A stretch of 44,011 bases of DNA from a virus. The position numbers were made by a program, and so were the translations under genes. The stretch lies in IMG/VR virus record IMGVR_UViG_3300006921_000028, positions 1 to 44,011 of that record; one strand, given 5' to 3'. Below are positions 1-7,057 of the stretch, in pieces (the stretch's first letter is position 1; each line of letters begins with the position of its first letter). The notes beneath the pieces were generated by a model. The model was not told the DNA's origin. It made no database searches and saw nothing but the letters and a program-made list of their open reading frames with translations.

Positions 1-1
1 A

Positions 2-1552
2 ATGAAAGCTCAACTTGAAAAAAATGGTCAAGTTGCAACAGATAGTAAGGAATTTAATAAATTACAATATGAAGTTCAAAAGGCAGAATTAGCAGAAAGA
101 TTAAAAAATGCAGATAGTCCAGCTGCACGAAAAGAAATAAAGAATGAACAACGAGCATTAGCTGCAAAACAAGAAGGACTTCTTGGTAAGATTGCTGGTG
201 GAATGAATTTTCTAAGGGATAGTGCAAAAGAAAAGTTAAAGTCTGCTGGTAAAGGAATAATGGCTATACTTAAAGGTACACTAGTTGCTGGTTTTGCACT
301 TGCATTGGTAGCATTTTTAAATAGTTCATATTGGGAAGACACCAAAAACTATATTGTAGATGTACTTGTTCCTAAATTACAAGAATTTTATAATGCGTTC
401 TTTGGTGAAGGTGGCGGTTTCATAAACGGCATCAAAGCACTATTTGGTGACAAAGGTGGAATTGGTGGTATAGTTCTTGGAATAGGTTCAGCTGCAGCTT
501 TATTTGCTGCATTTAAATTTGCTCCACTTATTAAAGCAGTAAAGGGTTTCTTGGGTGGGATTGGTAGTTTTGCAAGTAAATTAACTGGTATTGGTGGTGG
601 TAAAGGTGGTGCAGCTGCGAAAGGTGGTGCAATTGCAAAAGGTGGTGGTAAAGGTGGTGGTGCTGGAAAGGGTATTGCCAATATAGGGAAAGGAATAGGC
701 AAAGGTCTTGGTGGAATTCTCAGAGGAATCGCAGGTGGATTTATGGCGTTTGCAAATCCCGCTGTAGCAATTGGAGCAGCTGCATTTGCAGCTGCAATAG
801 TGTTAGTGGGTGGTGCTGTTGCAGGAGCTTCATATTTGCTAGGAAAAGCAATGCCAACACTGTCGAGTGGTTTTAAATCTTTTGAAGAACTTGATGGTAA
901 TAAACTATTACAGGTTGGTAAAGGTATTGCTGCGATAGGTGCTGGTATGGCTGCATTTGGCGCAGGTAAAGCTGTTGAGGGAGTTGGTAGTCTTGTTGGT
1001 TCTATAGCTGGACTCTTTGGTGGAAAGGACAAACTAACCCCACTAGAACAACTTAAAATATTTGGTGACACACAAATTAATTCTGCACAAGCAACAGCAA
1101 ATGCAAAAGGGTTAGTCAGTTATTCTAAAGCAATGGCAATGGCTGGTGGTGCAGAAGCATCTGTTGGTGTTGGTAGTTTTATAGGTGGAATGGCCAGTGG
1201 GTTAGTAAAATTGTTTGGTGGTGACTCACCATTAGATAAATTGAAAGAATTTGGTGATATGGATATCAACCAAAGTGGAATAATAAAAAACGCAGCTGCA
1301 GTGGCCGAATATTCTAAAGCAATGAGTTTGTTAAAAGGAGATATTACTGGTGCTGACCTTGTTAAATCTGAAAGAGCTAATCGAGTAAATCAAGCAGGGG
1401 TAGAACGATCTGGTGGTGGTGGAACTCCAGTAGTGGTTAATGCACCATCAACTAATGTTGTTAATAGTAGTACAAGTTCTAGCGCAACCCACATGAATAC
1501 AGCTATGGCAAATCCTAACCCGACAGTCGCTGCACTAAATCTGTCTTACTAA
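2..1552 (+). CDS. Glycine-rich virion-associated protein, possibly 5'-truncated
   Basis: Only clear plus-strand gene in the window. The N-terminal ~75 residues are charged and helical (coiled-coil-like). A hydrophobic segment follows at about 84-110, then long Gly/Ala/Lys-rich stretches with further hydrophobic segments (about 155-175 and 245-280). A Ser/Asn/Thr-rich C-terminus ends in NLSY. This low-complexity, membrane-like composition is common in large structural or tail-associated proteins of marine T4-like phages. The exact role is not recognised. The first ATG lies one base from the window edge and has no visible ribosome site, so the true start may be upstream. It converges on the gp32 gene. 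Confidence 0.6.
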   Translation: MKAQLEKNGQVATDSKEFNKLQYEVQKAELAERLKNADSPAARKEIKNEQRALAAKQEGLLGKIAGGMNFLRDSAKEKLKSAGKGIMAILKGTLVAGFALALVAFLNSSYWEDTKNYIVDVLVPKLQEFYNAFFGEGGGFINGIKALFGDKGGIGGIVLGIGSAAALFAAFKFAPLIKAVKGFLGGIGSFASKLTGIGGGKGGAAAKGGAIAKGGGKGGGAGKGIANIGKGIGKGLGGILRGIAGGFMAFANPAVAIGAAAFAAAIVLVGGAVAGASYLLGKAMPTLSSGFKSFEELDGNKLLQVGKGIAAIGAGMAAFGAGKAVEGVGSLVGSIAGLFGGKDKLTPLEQLKIFGDTQINSAQATANAKGLVSYSKAMAMAGGAEASVGVGSFIGGMASGLVKLFGGDSPLDKLKEFGDMDINQSGIIKNAAAVAEYSKAMSLLKGDITGADLVKSERANRVNQAGVERSGGGGTPVVVNAPSTNVVNSSTSSSATHMNTAMANPNPTVAALNLSY

Positions 1553-1585
1553 AAAAAACCCCCTATTGATTTCTCAATAGAGGGC
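1551..1585 (-). terminator. Intrinsic terminator after gp32 gene
   Basis: A GC-topped stem (1559-1569 pairing with 1574-1584, one bulge, 4-nt loop) is followed on the minus strand by eight T residues. It lies just past the gp32 stop. On the plus strand the same hairpin lacks a good T run, so it mainly ends the minus-strand transcript and separates the convergent genes. Confidence 0.8.
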
Positions 1586-1602
1586 TCTTCATAGTATCTC
1601 TA

Positions 1603-2487
1603 CTATTCGTTTGCAAGTTTCTGAAAATAATCCATAGTATCATCTTCATCATCTTGTGTTACTGATGGTGCAGGAGCAGGAGCAGTATCAACTACAGGAG
1701 CTGCTTTAGGAGCATCTTCCATAATTGCAGCTGCACTTCCTACCTTAGTAGTTCCAGCAAGAACCATGTCCAAACGAGTTTTCAACTCATCATATGACTT
1801 GAAGTTTGTTGGAGCAGTAAACTCTGAAAGAGCGTGTTCCTTCTTCCATACTGCTTCGATCTCATCGTCATTGTCAAACAATGCTGATGGTGCTTCAAAC
1901 TCTGACTTGTCATAGTTCCAATAACCGTCTACCTTACGAAGCTTCAACTTGAAGTTAGCACCTTGCCAGAAGTCAAAAGGATTTATAGGACTTTCATCTT
2001 CAAATGCTGGTTGCATGGTTTCCATAATCTTGTCAAAGATTTTCTTACCAAAGCGATAAAGGAATACTTTACCTTCATTCTCAGGATTTGCGCCATCTTT
2101 GACAACGTAAATGTTTGAATAGTATTGCAACTTACGTTTCTGCCTACGAGCAATCTCTTTATCAGACTCCACACCAGAATTCCAATGTTCTGAATTTAAT
2201 TCTGATACAGGGTCATTCTGACCGAGTGTGGTAAGAGAGTTCTCAATATACCATTGACCTGTTGGGCCTTGAAATGCATGATTCCAGACCTTTGCCCAAG
2301 GCATATCTTCACCGTCAACTGCTGGAAGGAAACGAATAACAGCATAGCCATTACCAGTTTTATCCATTACAGGTTTCCAGATTCGTTCATCCTTGTAGGA
2401 CTTCTTCTCTTGTGGTGCGTTTTCTTCTTTGACTGCTCCGAGTAGTTTGTCCAAAGAATTGGACTTTTTAAGTGAACTTAACGACAT
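1603..2487 (-). CDS. 32: T4 gp32-like single-stranded DNA-binding protein
   Basis: Binds and protects ssDNA during replication and recombination. The 294-residue product aligns from memory with T4 gp32: a basic N-terminus (MSLSSLKK), the core with AVIRFLP, then the run around NIYVVKD, ENEGKVFLYRFGKKIFDKI and the FKSYDELKTR region, and an acidic tail (DDEDDTMDYFQ) that in T4 contacts other replication proteins. The T4 zinc-site histidine is kept (WNHAF), but the three zinc cysteines are replaced (ENS, NDPVS). Start chosen at 2487 because TAAGGAG lies just upstream; the longer reading frame lacks a site. It has its own consensus sigma70 promoter and a terminator. Confidence 0.93.
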   Translation of the reverse strand: MSLSSLKKSNSLDKLLGAVKEENAPQEKKSYKDERIWKPVMDKTGNGYAVIRFLPAVDGEDMPWAKVWNHAFQGPTGQWYIENSLTTLGQNDPVSELNSEHWNSGVESDKEIARRQKRKLQYYSNIYVVKDGANPENEGKVFLYRFGKKIFDKIMETMQPAFEDESPINPFDFWQGANFKLKLRKVDGYWNYDKSEFEAPSALFDNDDEIEAVWKKEHALSEFTAPTNFKSYDELKTRLDMVLAGTTKVGSAAAIMEDAPKAAPVVDTAPAPAPSVTQDDEDDTMDYFQKLANE

Positions 2488-2532
2488 ATTTTTCTCCTTA
2501 TGTAAATGTATGTTTTCGTATGTTAATATAGT

Positions 2533-2561
2533 ATTATATACAGTTGTATCAGAAATGTCAA
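2533..2561 (-). promoter_or_regulatory. Consensus sigma70 promoter for gp32
   Basis: TTGACA (2556-2561), 17-nt spacer, TATAAT (2533-2538): a perfect match to the host housekeeping consensus. Predicted start is near 2526, giving a ~40-nt leader with a strong Shine-Dalgarno before gp32. The -35 box overlaps the end of the upstream oxygenase gene. Confidence 0.85.
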
Positions 2562-3187
2562 GTATCTTCTTGAACAAATCTTACTCTATATATACTTTTG
2601 TCATCTTGTCTAAAATTGACAAGAGCATTCCATGAAATTCCAATCCTTTCACTTTCAAGTTCATTTGGTACATGACCATGATAGAGTTGAGATTGAAAAA
2701 TAATCATAGAATCTTGTGTGCAAGGAAACGACAGCTTAGAAGCTGTGTTTGGGTTTCCCTGCTTGTAGTGTTCAGTAAGAGATATGAATGGTACACCGTC
2801 ATACTTTGACCTGTAAAATTCAAGTGGTGGGTGTCCGTCCTCTGACTTTAAATAATATGTTCCACTAATGATTGAGTTAGAGTGATTGTGTATTCCTTGT
2901 TCGCCACCCTTACCACTAACATTTAACCAACTTTCTGAAAAGAAAAACTCCTCGTATTCTAAACCAAGTTCGTTGTCTAGGTAATCTTTAGCTTGCATTT
3001 TAATCCATGTTGCAATGTCTTTCATTGCTGGGTCAAGCAATATATTTAAATATTTTTCCGTTCTTAGTTTCGTTGAACCTTTAAATTTTTCATATGAAAA
3101 TTGATTTAGATCAATAGTCTCCATAAATGGTATTGGACTATTATACTGTTTTACAATCCCTGTTGGAAATATAGGAACTCCACTCAT
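2558..3187 (-). CDS. Putative 2-oxoglutarate/Fe(II)-dependent oxygenase
   Basis: About 209 residues. Two features suggest the double-stranded beta-helix oxygenase fold common in marine phages (2OG-FeII_Oxy_5-like): a first metal motif in GIHNHSNSIISGTYYL, and a distal LYHGHVPNE followed by RIGISWN, which would supply the third ligand and the 2OG-binding Arg. The substrate is unknown; phage members are proposed to hydroxylate proteins or nucleobases. The ATG at 3187 overlaps the upstream stop (ATGA) with GAGGAG 11 nt before; a start at 3208 would lack a site. Family call is from motifs only. Confidence 0.7.
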   Translation of the reverse strand: MSGVPIFPTGIVKQYNSPIPFMETIDLNQFSYEKFKGSTKLRTEKYLNILLDPAMKDIATWIKMQAKDYLDNELGLEYEEFFFSESWLNVSGKGGEQGIHNHSNSIISGTYYLKSEDGHPPLEFYRSKYDGVPFISLTEHYKQGNPNTASKLSFPCTQDSMIIFQSQLYHGHVPNELESERIGISWNALVNFRQDDKSIYRVRFVQEDT

Positions 3188-4032
3188 GTTATTTTTAACT
3201 CCTCGCATAATTCATCTTTATTAATGTGTATTATATTTTTTAAATGAAACACATCTGCTAATGTCTTACCTTCTTCTGTTGCATCAACCCAATAAAAAGT
3301 AGTATCACAAAATTCATGAAAAATACCCTTCAGTTGTTTACCCCAATTTACTGAGCTAAATCCTTTTGCGTTTGCTGGGAGATAGTTTTCTGTACCCTTG
3401 TACATATTATTTAGTGGTTTAGAATACGATGATAGGTCATATCCAATCATATATACTTCATCTGGTTTAACAGGAAATCTGCCAAGTGTTTCGTGTATAG
3501 GTGGATCACATGCTAAATGTAGTGCGGCATTGCCCGCAGACAAACCACGCAAATGATCTCCAGCAGGACATATTCTTTCTTCACCAGTAACATAGGTAAT
3601 CCAGACACCAGAATCTTTTTCCATTTTTACACGAAGGTCATCTGCATCTAAGTCTGGATTCATATGCATAGCCGTATCAATTTTTTCTTGTAAGGTAGCA
3701 GGGTCTTTGCCTGAGATAACACATTTACCAGTTAGACCATCTCCACTATAATGAATAAAAGATTCGGGTATGTTATACCCCATGAACATTGTGTCTGCTA
3801 CAAAATCTGGAACAACAGACCAGTTTGTAAACCAACATTTATTTTCAAGTGGATATTCAGATTTAACAATTTCTTGTTGTATTCCGTAATCAACTGCAAC
3901 AAGATTGTCTACCACGCCATCACGATGAATTGCATTGCAACCCCACGTTTTAACTCCGTCCAAACCAATATTGTTTTTACTTGGATTAAACCACGAGCGC
4001 GATTCTCCATTACCAATAACTAAAGCTTTCAT
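3184..4032 (-). CDS. Uncharacterised Rossmann-like protein, possible glycosyltransferase
   Basis: 282 residues. The N-terminus KALVIGNGESRSWF, followed by a CNAIHRD segment and an AVDYG stretch, resembles the nucleotide-binding start of bacterial sialyltransferase-like (GNGxS...CN) and MptE/DUF115-type proteins. Later motifs are LSAGNAALHLAC and VYMIGYDLSS. Function is therefore a guess: transfer of a sugar or other group. Start at 4032 overlaps the thyX stop as ATGA, and the next gene is coupled in the same way, so these three genes are co-translated. An alternative start six codons upstream exists. Confidence 0.5.
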   Translation of the reverse strand: MKALVIGNGESRSWFNPSKNNIGLDGVKTWGCNAIHRDGVVDNLVAVDYGIQQEIVKSEYPLENKCWFTNWSVVPDFVADTMFMGYNIPESFIHYSGDGLTGKCVISGKDPATLQEKIDTAMHMNPDLDADDLRVKMEKDSGVWITYVTGEERICPAGDHLRGLSAGNAALHLACDPPIHETLGRFPVKPDEVYMIGYDLSSYSKPLNNMYKGTENYLPANAKGFSSVNWGKQLKGIFHEFCDTTFYWVDATEEGKTLADVFHLKNIIHINKDELCEELKIT

Positions 4033-4763
4033 TTTCTTAACTGTTCCCAACTTACAGGAAATAACTCCTTTGCAATTTTATCAATTTCATCTGCAACTAT
4101 TTGTGTTTCAATTTGTGCGTCTGGTTTGCATCTTAGGTTACATACTCTTGCAAATGCATAAAGTGTTCCAGACCAATACCATTCTGTAAACATAGACTGA
4201 GGCAGAATCATTCGTGCTTGTTCTGGTGCAACACCACCATCAATTAATATATTGTAAACTTCAACTGTGTGTTTAATAGCTTTATTGTATAAAGTGCTAA
4301 CTCTTATGTCCTCATCATACTCACTATACGCAGTTTCGGGATAACTATCTTTAATCCATTCTATAGTCTTTTCTTCATCAGAACCTTGTTTCTTATCTGT
4401 TGCAGCTGCTCTCCATGTATCAGGATGATAGATTGATGGATCATCACTAACATATCTTCTAGATACTTCGTTCCACGTTAAACCAATTTGATGTTTGACT
4501 AATTGTCTTGCAACAAATACAGGAGCTTTGATTCTAAACTGCATTGATGCATGACCGAATGGACTCCAATGATTGTGTTTTGCAAGATAAGCTATAAGTC
4601 GTTGGTCGCCACGACTAAGAAGTCCTTCGCAAATTTCACCAGAAAATCCCTTATCCCATTCTGACTCTTTATCAAAAGATACTCTCGCTGCATTAACAAC
4701 AGATAAGTCACTTCCCATACGATCTTTAAGTGTTACTTCTATAGCCAATTGTATATCCCCCAT
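4029..4763 (-). CDS. thyX: Flavin-dependent thymidylate synthase ThyX
   Basis: Makes dTMP from dUMP using FAD, NAD(P)H and methylenetetrahydrofolate. About 244 residues, as expected for the family. The ThyX signature region is VARQLVKHQIGLTWNEVSRRY (residues ~85-104): the usual RHR reads KHQ, but the N-E-V-S-R-R-Y half is intact. HNHWSPFGH and a C-terminal ARMILPQ stretch are also typical. The start is uncertain: ATG 4763 lies inside the end of the membrane-protein gene, and a TTG five codons later has GGGGG before it. It fits with the RNR genes as part of a phage dNTP supply. Confidence 0.92.
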   Translation of the reverse strand: MGDIQLAIEVTLKDRMGSDLSVVNAARVSFDKESEWDKGFSGEICEGLLSRGDQRLIAYLAKHNHWSPFGHASMQFRIKAPVFVARQLVKHQIGLTWNEVSRRYVSDDPSIYHPDTWRAAATDKKQGSDEEKTIEWIKDSYPETAYSEYDEDIRVSTLYNKAIKHTVEVYNILIDGGVAPEQARMILPQSMFTEWYWSGTLYAFARVCNLRCKPDAQIETQIVADEIDKIAKELFPVSWEQLRK

Positions 4764-5011
4764 ATAGATGCCATAAGATAAAATAATTCCATTAACATTC
4801 GTGGTGTATCTTTGTCTAACCTTGCAAAGTTTGCCCAAAACGCACAAGCAACTAAAGACAATAACCAACCCACCCATTGAGCATTAACATTTCCTGATGC
4901 AAGAAGCATAACACTCATCAATGCAAGAACAAGAGCAAACCACCGCATATTACTATTGGGCGTCTTTCTATTTGGTGCAATTAATGTGAGTGTTAGTATT
5001 TTGTTTACCAT
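4739..5011 (-). CDS. Small multi-spanning membrane protein
   Basis: 90 residues with about three hydrophobic segments (roughly 24-40, 46-60 and 74-89), ending SIWGIYNWL. The end vaguely recalls PnuC-like transporters and other short phage membrane proteins, but no family is recognised with certainty. ATG 5011 has GAGG eight bases upstream. Its last 25 bases overlap thyX, suggesting coupling. It follows tRNA-Thr by ~30 bases on the same strand. Confidence 0.65.
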   Translation of the reverse strand: MVNKILTLTLIAPNRKTPNSNMRWFALVLALMSVMLLASGNVNAQWVGWLLSLVACAFWANFARLDKDTPRMLMELFYLMASIWGIYNWL

Positions 5012-5040
5012 GTTACGCCCTCTTTTCTTTTATTGTAATG

Positions 5041-5115
5041 TGGTGCTGATACAAGGAATCGAACCTAGAATTGATGCTTACAAGGCAACTGTTATACCGT
5101 TTAACTATACCAGCA
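5041..5115 (-). tRNA. tRNA-Thr (anticodon UGU)
   Basis: A complete cloverleaf can be drawn: 7-bp acceptor TGCTGGT/ATCAGCA, AT-only D stem, anticodon loop CTTGTAA (anticodon TGT, reading ACA), T arm with GGTTCGATTCC and an encoded CCA end. Two stem positions carry T-T mismatches (28/42 and 50/64). In an AT-rich phage it would supplement reading of ACA threonine codons. Confidence 0.9.
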
Positions 5116-5121
5116 AATTAG

Positions 5122-5373
5122 TTATCGTCTGTCATCTCTCCTGTTGTGATCCCTACGACCTTGAGGACGAAATCCTTTTGGCCAAGATGGTTGTCTTGTT
5201 GCAAGCTTCTTTACTCGTTCACTCAATTCAGAATTAATTTTTGACAGCTCAGCGCAATCAAATTCTAATTTCTTAACTCGTTTAATGAGTTCCTTGTTTT
5301 CTGCTTCAACAACGTCTAGCGCTTTAATTGCAACTTCTGCCCTTTCAGCGGTAACAACTTCACCTAAATCCAT
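5122..5373 (-). CDS. Small coiled-coil protein with basic tail
   Basis: 83 residues. The centre (about 15-65) shows heptad-like leucines and charged residues typical of a coiled coil. The C-terminus is Arg/Gly-rich (RRDHNRRDDRR), suggesting nucleic-acid contact. ATG 5373 has AGGAG at a workable distance; the alternative TTG three codons upstream is too close to it. It lies between gp59 and the tRNA. No family recognised. Confidence 0.6.
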   Translation of the reverse strand: MDLGEVVTAERAEVAIKALDVVEAENKELIKRVKKLEFDCAELSKINSELSERVKKLATRQPSWPKGFRPQGRRDHNRRDDRR

Positions 5374-5378
5374 TTTAA

Positions 5379-5957
5379 TCAAACTCCTTCTATTAGATTT
5401 AATAAGTTCATTCTATACCTTTCTTTGTCTAAAGTCAAGAACCTTTTGTAATTATTCATAAGTTTTTTAATATCTTGCCATATGTAATCTTCAGACAATT
5501 TTTTATTCCACGTTTTACTAAACTGAACCAACTCATCAAGAATGATAAGAGTTTCTAGTGACACTCTTTTTCCAAGATACTCTTTTAGTAATATGGGGTG
5601 TTCATCATCTTTAATAACAAACAGAGGATTGAAGTTTTTAACCAGAGGGCTAATCTCTAACGTAAATTGATTGTAAAAATTAGCTCTCTTGTCTTTCCAT
5701 TCCTCATAGTTTTCATCACTAAAATTTGATACATACCCCTTACCGTCTTTAATAAAATTAGAGACAAAGTAATTCTTTATGTTTTCTTCGGTTTTGTATT
5801 TTCGTGAAATTTTGACAAAGAAACTTCTATCCTTTCTTTTGTAGAAAGAATCTCGCTTAATACGAGTTTTGCCATGATAGGTAACAAAATCATAATCAGT
5901 TTTACCAAAGTGTGCTTTCATTGCACAATACATTAAATAGGTGTCAATCGCTTCCAT
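5379..5957 (-). CDS. 59: T4 gp59-like helicase-loading protein
   Basis: Loads the replicative helicase gp41 onto gp32-covered DNA. 192 residues against 217 in T4. The order of features follows T4 gp59: N-terminal LMYCAMKAHF, then a KRKDRSFFVKISRKYK-like basic stretch and YFVSNFI, then SLETLIILDE and a C-terminal YKRFLTLDKE. The two partner genes gp32 and gp33 are also nearby, matching the T4 32-59-33 order. No strong ribosome site precedes ATG 5957. Confidence 0.85.
   Translation of the reverse strand: MEAIDTYLMYCAMKAHFGKTDYDFVTYHGKTRIKRDSFYKRKDRSFFVKISRKYKTEENIKNYFVSNFIKDGKGYVSNFSDENYEEWKDKRANFYNQFTLEISPLVKNFNPLFVIKDDEHPILLKEYLGKRVSLETLIILDELVQFSKTWNKKLSEDYIWQDIKKLMNNYKRFLTLDKERYRMNLLNLIEGV
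5410..5438 (-). promoter_or_regulatory. Putative sigma70 promoter inside the gp59 3' end
   Basis: TTGACT (5433-5438), 17-nt spacer, TAGAAT (5410-5415). Predicted start near 5403, about 30 bases before the coiled-coil gene; the transcript would also carry tRNA-Thr, the membrane protein and thyX. It lies in coding sequence, so the match could be partly chance. Confidence 0.5.
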
Positions 5958-5971
5958 TGAAAGGTCTTTCT

Positions 5972-6190
5972 TTATATGGGCAGTTGGGCTCTTTTGGGTA
6001 GAAAGTTTAACTCTCTAGCATTTGCTTCAATTTTTTCCTTCAGTCCTTTGGAAATAAGAGAGCCAACTGAATCAGGTTCAATACCTTCTTTATCACAATA
6101 ATATAAAACTGCTTCCATGTGATTAAGATTTTTTTCTTTAGCAATATTTTCTATTGCAATCGTGAATGTTTTTGATGTAGTAAATGCCAA
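5972..6190 (-). CDS. 33: gp33-like late-transcription co-activator
   Basis: 72 residues. The middle (MEAVLYYCDKEGIEP then LISKGLKEKI) and the end (ELNFLPKR) match the pattern remembered for marine T4-like gp33, which links sliding clamp and host RNA polymerase at late promoters. Position just after gp59 supports this, as in T4. The start must be TTG at 6190 (AGGA eight bases before); the first ATG would remove the N-terminal third. No gp55 is visible in the window. Confidence 0.6.
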   Translation of the reverse strand: MAFTTSKTFTIAIENIAKEKNLNHMEAVLYYCDKEGIEPDSVGSLISKGLKEKIEANARELNFLPKRAQLPI

Positions 6191-6212
6191 AATATATTCC
6201 TATAAACATTAT

Positions 6213-6250
6213 AAAAAAGTGGAGTTTTTATTTAAAGACGAAAACCCCAC
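6213..6250 (-). terminator. Intrinsic terminator downstream of tmRNA
   Basis: A 10-bp stem (6241-6250 with 6219-6228, one G-U pair) is followed by six T residues on the minus strand. It closes the tmRNA transcription unit just upstream of the gp33-like gene. Confidence 0.85.
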
Positions 6251-6269
6251 AAGAAAAATTAGTCTTGCA

Positions 6270-6495
6270 ATTTCAGTTTTGTTTAAAGTCAAAAACTGGG
6301 GGCACCCCTCAAAATGACTATTAAGTGGTGAGTGTTCTGTTGCTAGGTCACTCACCGAAACCCCGAGCAATTATGCGGCTAGCGCATAATCCTCATGTGC
6401 AAAGTTATAGTTTGCAGTTACAGTTTTGACTAATAACGGAGTCACCCGACAATTCTCCACTCATCTACCCCTGCCTGTCGATCCTATTCAGCCCC
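6270..6495 (-). ncRNA. ssrA: Permuted tmRNA, coding piece (5' acceptor strand and tag)
   Basis: tmRNA rescues stalled ribosomes and adds a degradation tag. The piece begins GGGGCTGAATAGGATCGACAG (6495 downward), matching the 5' end of bacterial tmRNA. It then carries a resume region (TAACT before GCA), a tag frame at 6415-6371 reading ANYNFAHEDYALAA then TAA, and helices such as 6327-6334/6349-6356 and 6274-6280/6292-6298. No CCA-bearing 3' end follows. That end lies upstream at 6654, and the acceptor strands pair (GGGGCTG with CAGCTCC, one G-U), so the gene is permuted. The exact 3' end is unknown. Confidence 0.85.
6371..6415 (-). other. tmRNA tag-peptide reading frame
   Basis: Fifteen codons starting GCA and ending TAA encode ANYNFAHEDYALAA. 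The ALAA end is the classical ClpXP-type degron. The upstream TAACT occupies the place of the E. coli TAGTC determinant. The frame is also open for four codons upstream, so the resume codon is inferred by analogy. Confidence 0.8.
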
Positions 6496-6507
6496 ATCAC
6501 AACTACA

Positions 6508-6633
6508 CTAGATATTCTTTTTAATCCACTTATAAGCTGCATAAGCAATAAGTAAAACAACTATTGTTCCGATACCATCAAACCAAGATGTTTCATTTAT
6601 TGCATCTATAAGGTCTGCTGTAATCCAATCCAT
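6508..6633 (-). CDS. 41-residue single-span membrane protein between the tmRNA halves
   Basis: Starts MDWITADLID and has one hydrophobic segment (about 21-36, IGTIVVLLIAYAAY) followed by a Lys-rich end (KWIKKNI). ATG 6633 has GGAG eight bases before it. It occupies the whole spacer between the acceptor piece (ends 6654) and the coding piece (starts 6495) of the permuted tmRNA, so it would be translated from a region normally discarded on processing. Size and topology fit a phage small membrane protein or pinholin-like peptide, but function is unknown. Confidence 0.6.
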   Translation of the reverse strand: MDWITADLIDAINETSWFDGIGTIVVLLIAYAAYKWIKKNI

Positions 6634-6653
6634 GTTATTCTCCAATGTGTTTG

Positions 6654-6722
6654 TGGTGGAGCTGGAGGGATTCGCACCCTCGTCCAGCTCAGTTCTCAAC
6701 TTGCATCAACAAATTGTATTCT
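6654..6722 (-). ncRNA. ssrA: Permuted tmRNA, acceptor piece (T arm and CCA end)
   Basis: Reads GGACGAGGGTGCGAATCCC followed by TCCAGCTCCACCA, matching the 3' end of one-piece tmRNA (T arm GAGGG-TGCGAAT-CCCTC, acceptor strand CAGCTCC, discriminator A, CCA). The acceptor strand pairs with the 5' end of the coding piece at 6495-6489. It is transcribed first, the hallmark of permuted tmRNA known in alpha- and betaproteobacteria. Its 5' boundary is set only by the predicted transcription start near 6722. Confidence 0.82.
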
Positions 6723-6729
6723 ATTTATA
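6722..6729 (-). promoter_or_regulatory. T4-type late promoter motif at tmRNA
   Basis: TATAAATA lies immediately downstream of, and touching, the sigma70 -10 box for the tmRNA. If used, the tmRNA would be made both early and late. The overlap with an AT-rich leader means it could be fortuitous. Confidence 0.45.
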
Positions 6730-6757
6730 TAGTACCATAACAGTACCAGAATGTCAA
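6729..6757 (-). promoter_or_regulatory. Sigma70 promoter for the tmRNA unit
   Basis: TTGACA (6752-6757), 17-nt spacer, TACTAT (6729-6734), start predicted near 6722. It sits between the stop of the next upstream gene and the tmRNA acceptor piece and, with the terminator at 6213-6250, defines a ~500-nt unit. Confidence 0.75.
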
Positions 6758-6761
6758 GAAC

Positions 6762-7040
6762 CTAAGTTATTATTTTAGAGGTCATCTTTTTGTAAGCAGC
6801 TACAATATCATCATTTGATGGAGTAATGAAAATAACACCACCAGCAGAAAAAGTTACTTCCTCTGGGTTTTCTTTACCAGTTAAACATACTCCACGAGCA
6901 AACCCCATTTGTTTATCTGGAGCGTGAATAATCATTTTGGGATTGCGAAGTGTAACAAAGTTTTCGGTCTGTTCTTCAAACTCTCCAACAAATTCGCCAG
7001 CTGGTGTCACTATTGATACAAGTGTGTCTTTTTTAATCAT
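6762..7040 (-). CDS. Small beta-rich conserved phage protein
   Basis: 92 residues starting MIKKDTLVSIVTPAGEFVGEF. The short beta-strand pattern with Gly turns resembles an Lsm/SH3-like barrel and is a type often seen in marine T4-like phages. No catalytic motif is visible. ATG 7040 has AGGA nine bases before it; the longer frame to 7106 runs into the nuclease gene and lacks a site. Function unknown. Confidence 0.6.
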   Translation of the reverse strand: MIKKDTLVSIVTPAGEFVGEFEEQTENFVTLRNPKMIIHAPDKQMGFARGVCLTGKENPEEVTFSAGGVIFITPSNDDIVAAYKKMTSKIIT

Positions 7041-7057
7041 GATATATTTCCTATAAA

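Noticed and set aside
388-1071. 227-residue minus-strand open frame inside the Gly-rich protein gene
   Set aside because: Pro/Ala/Pro-rich translation is the mirror of Gly/Ala codons on the plus strand; no ribosome site or domain.
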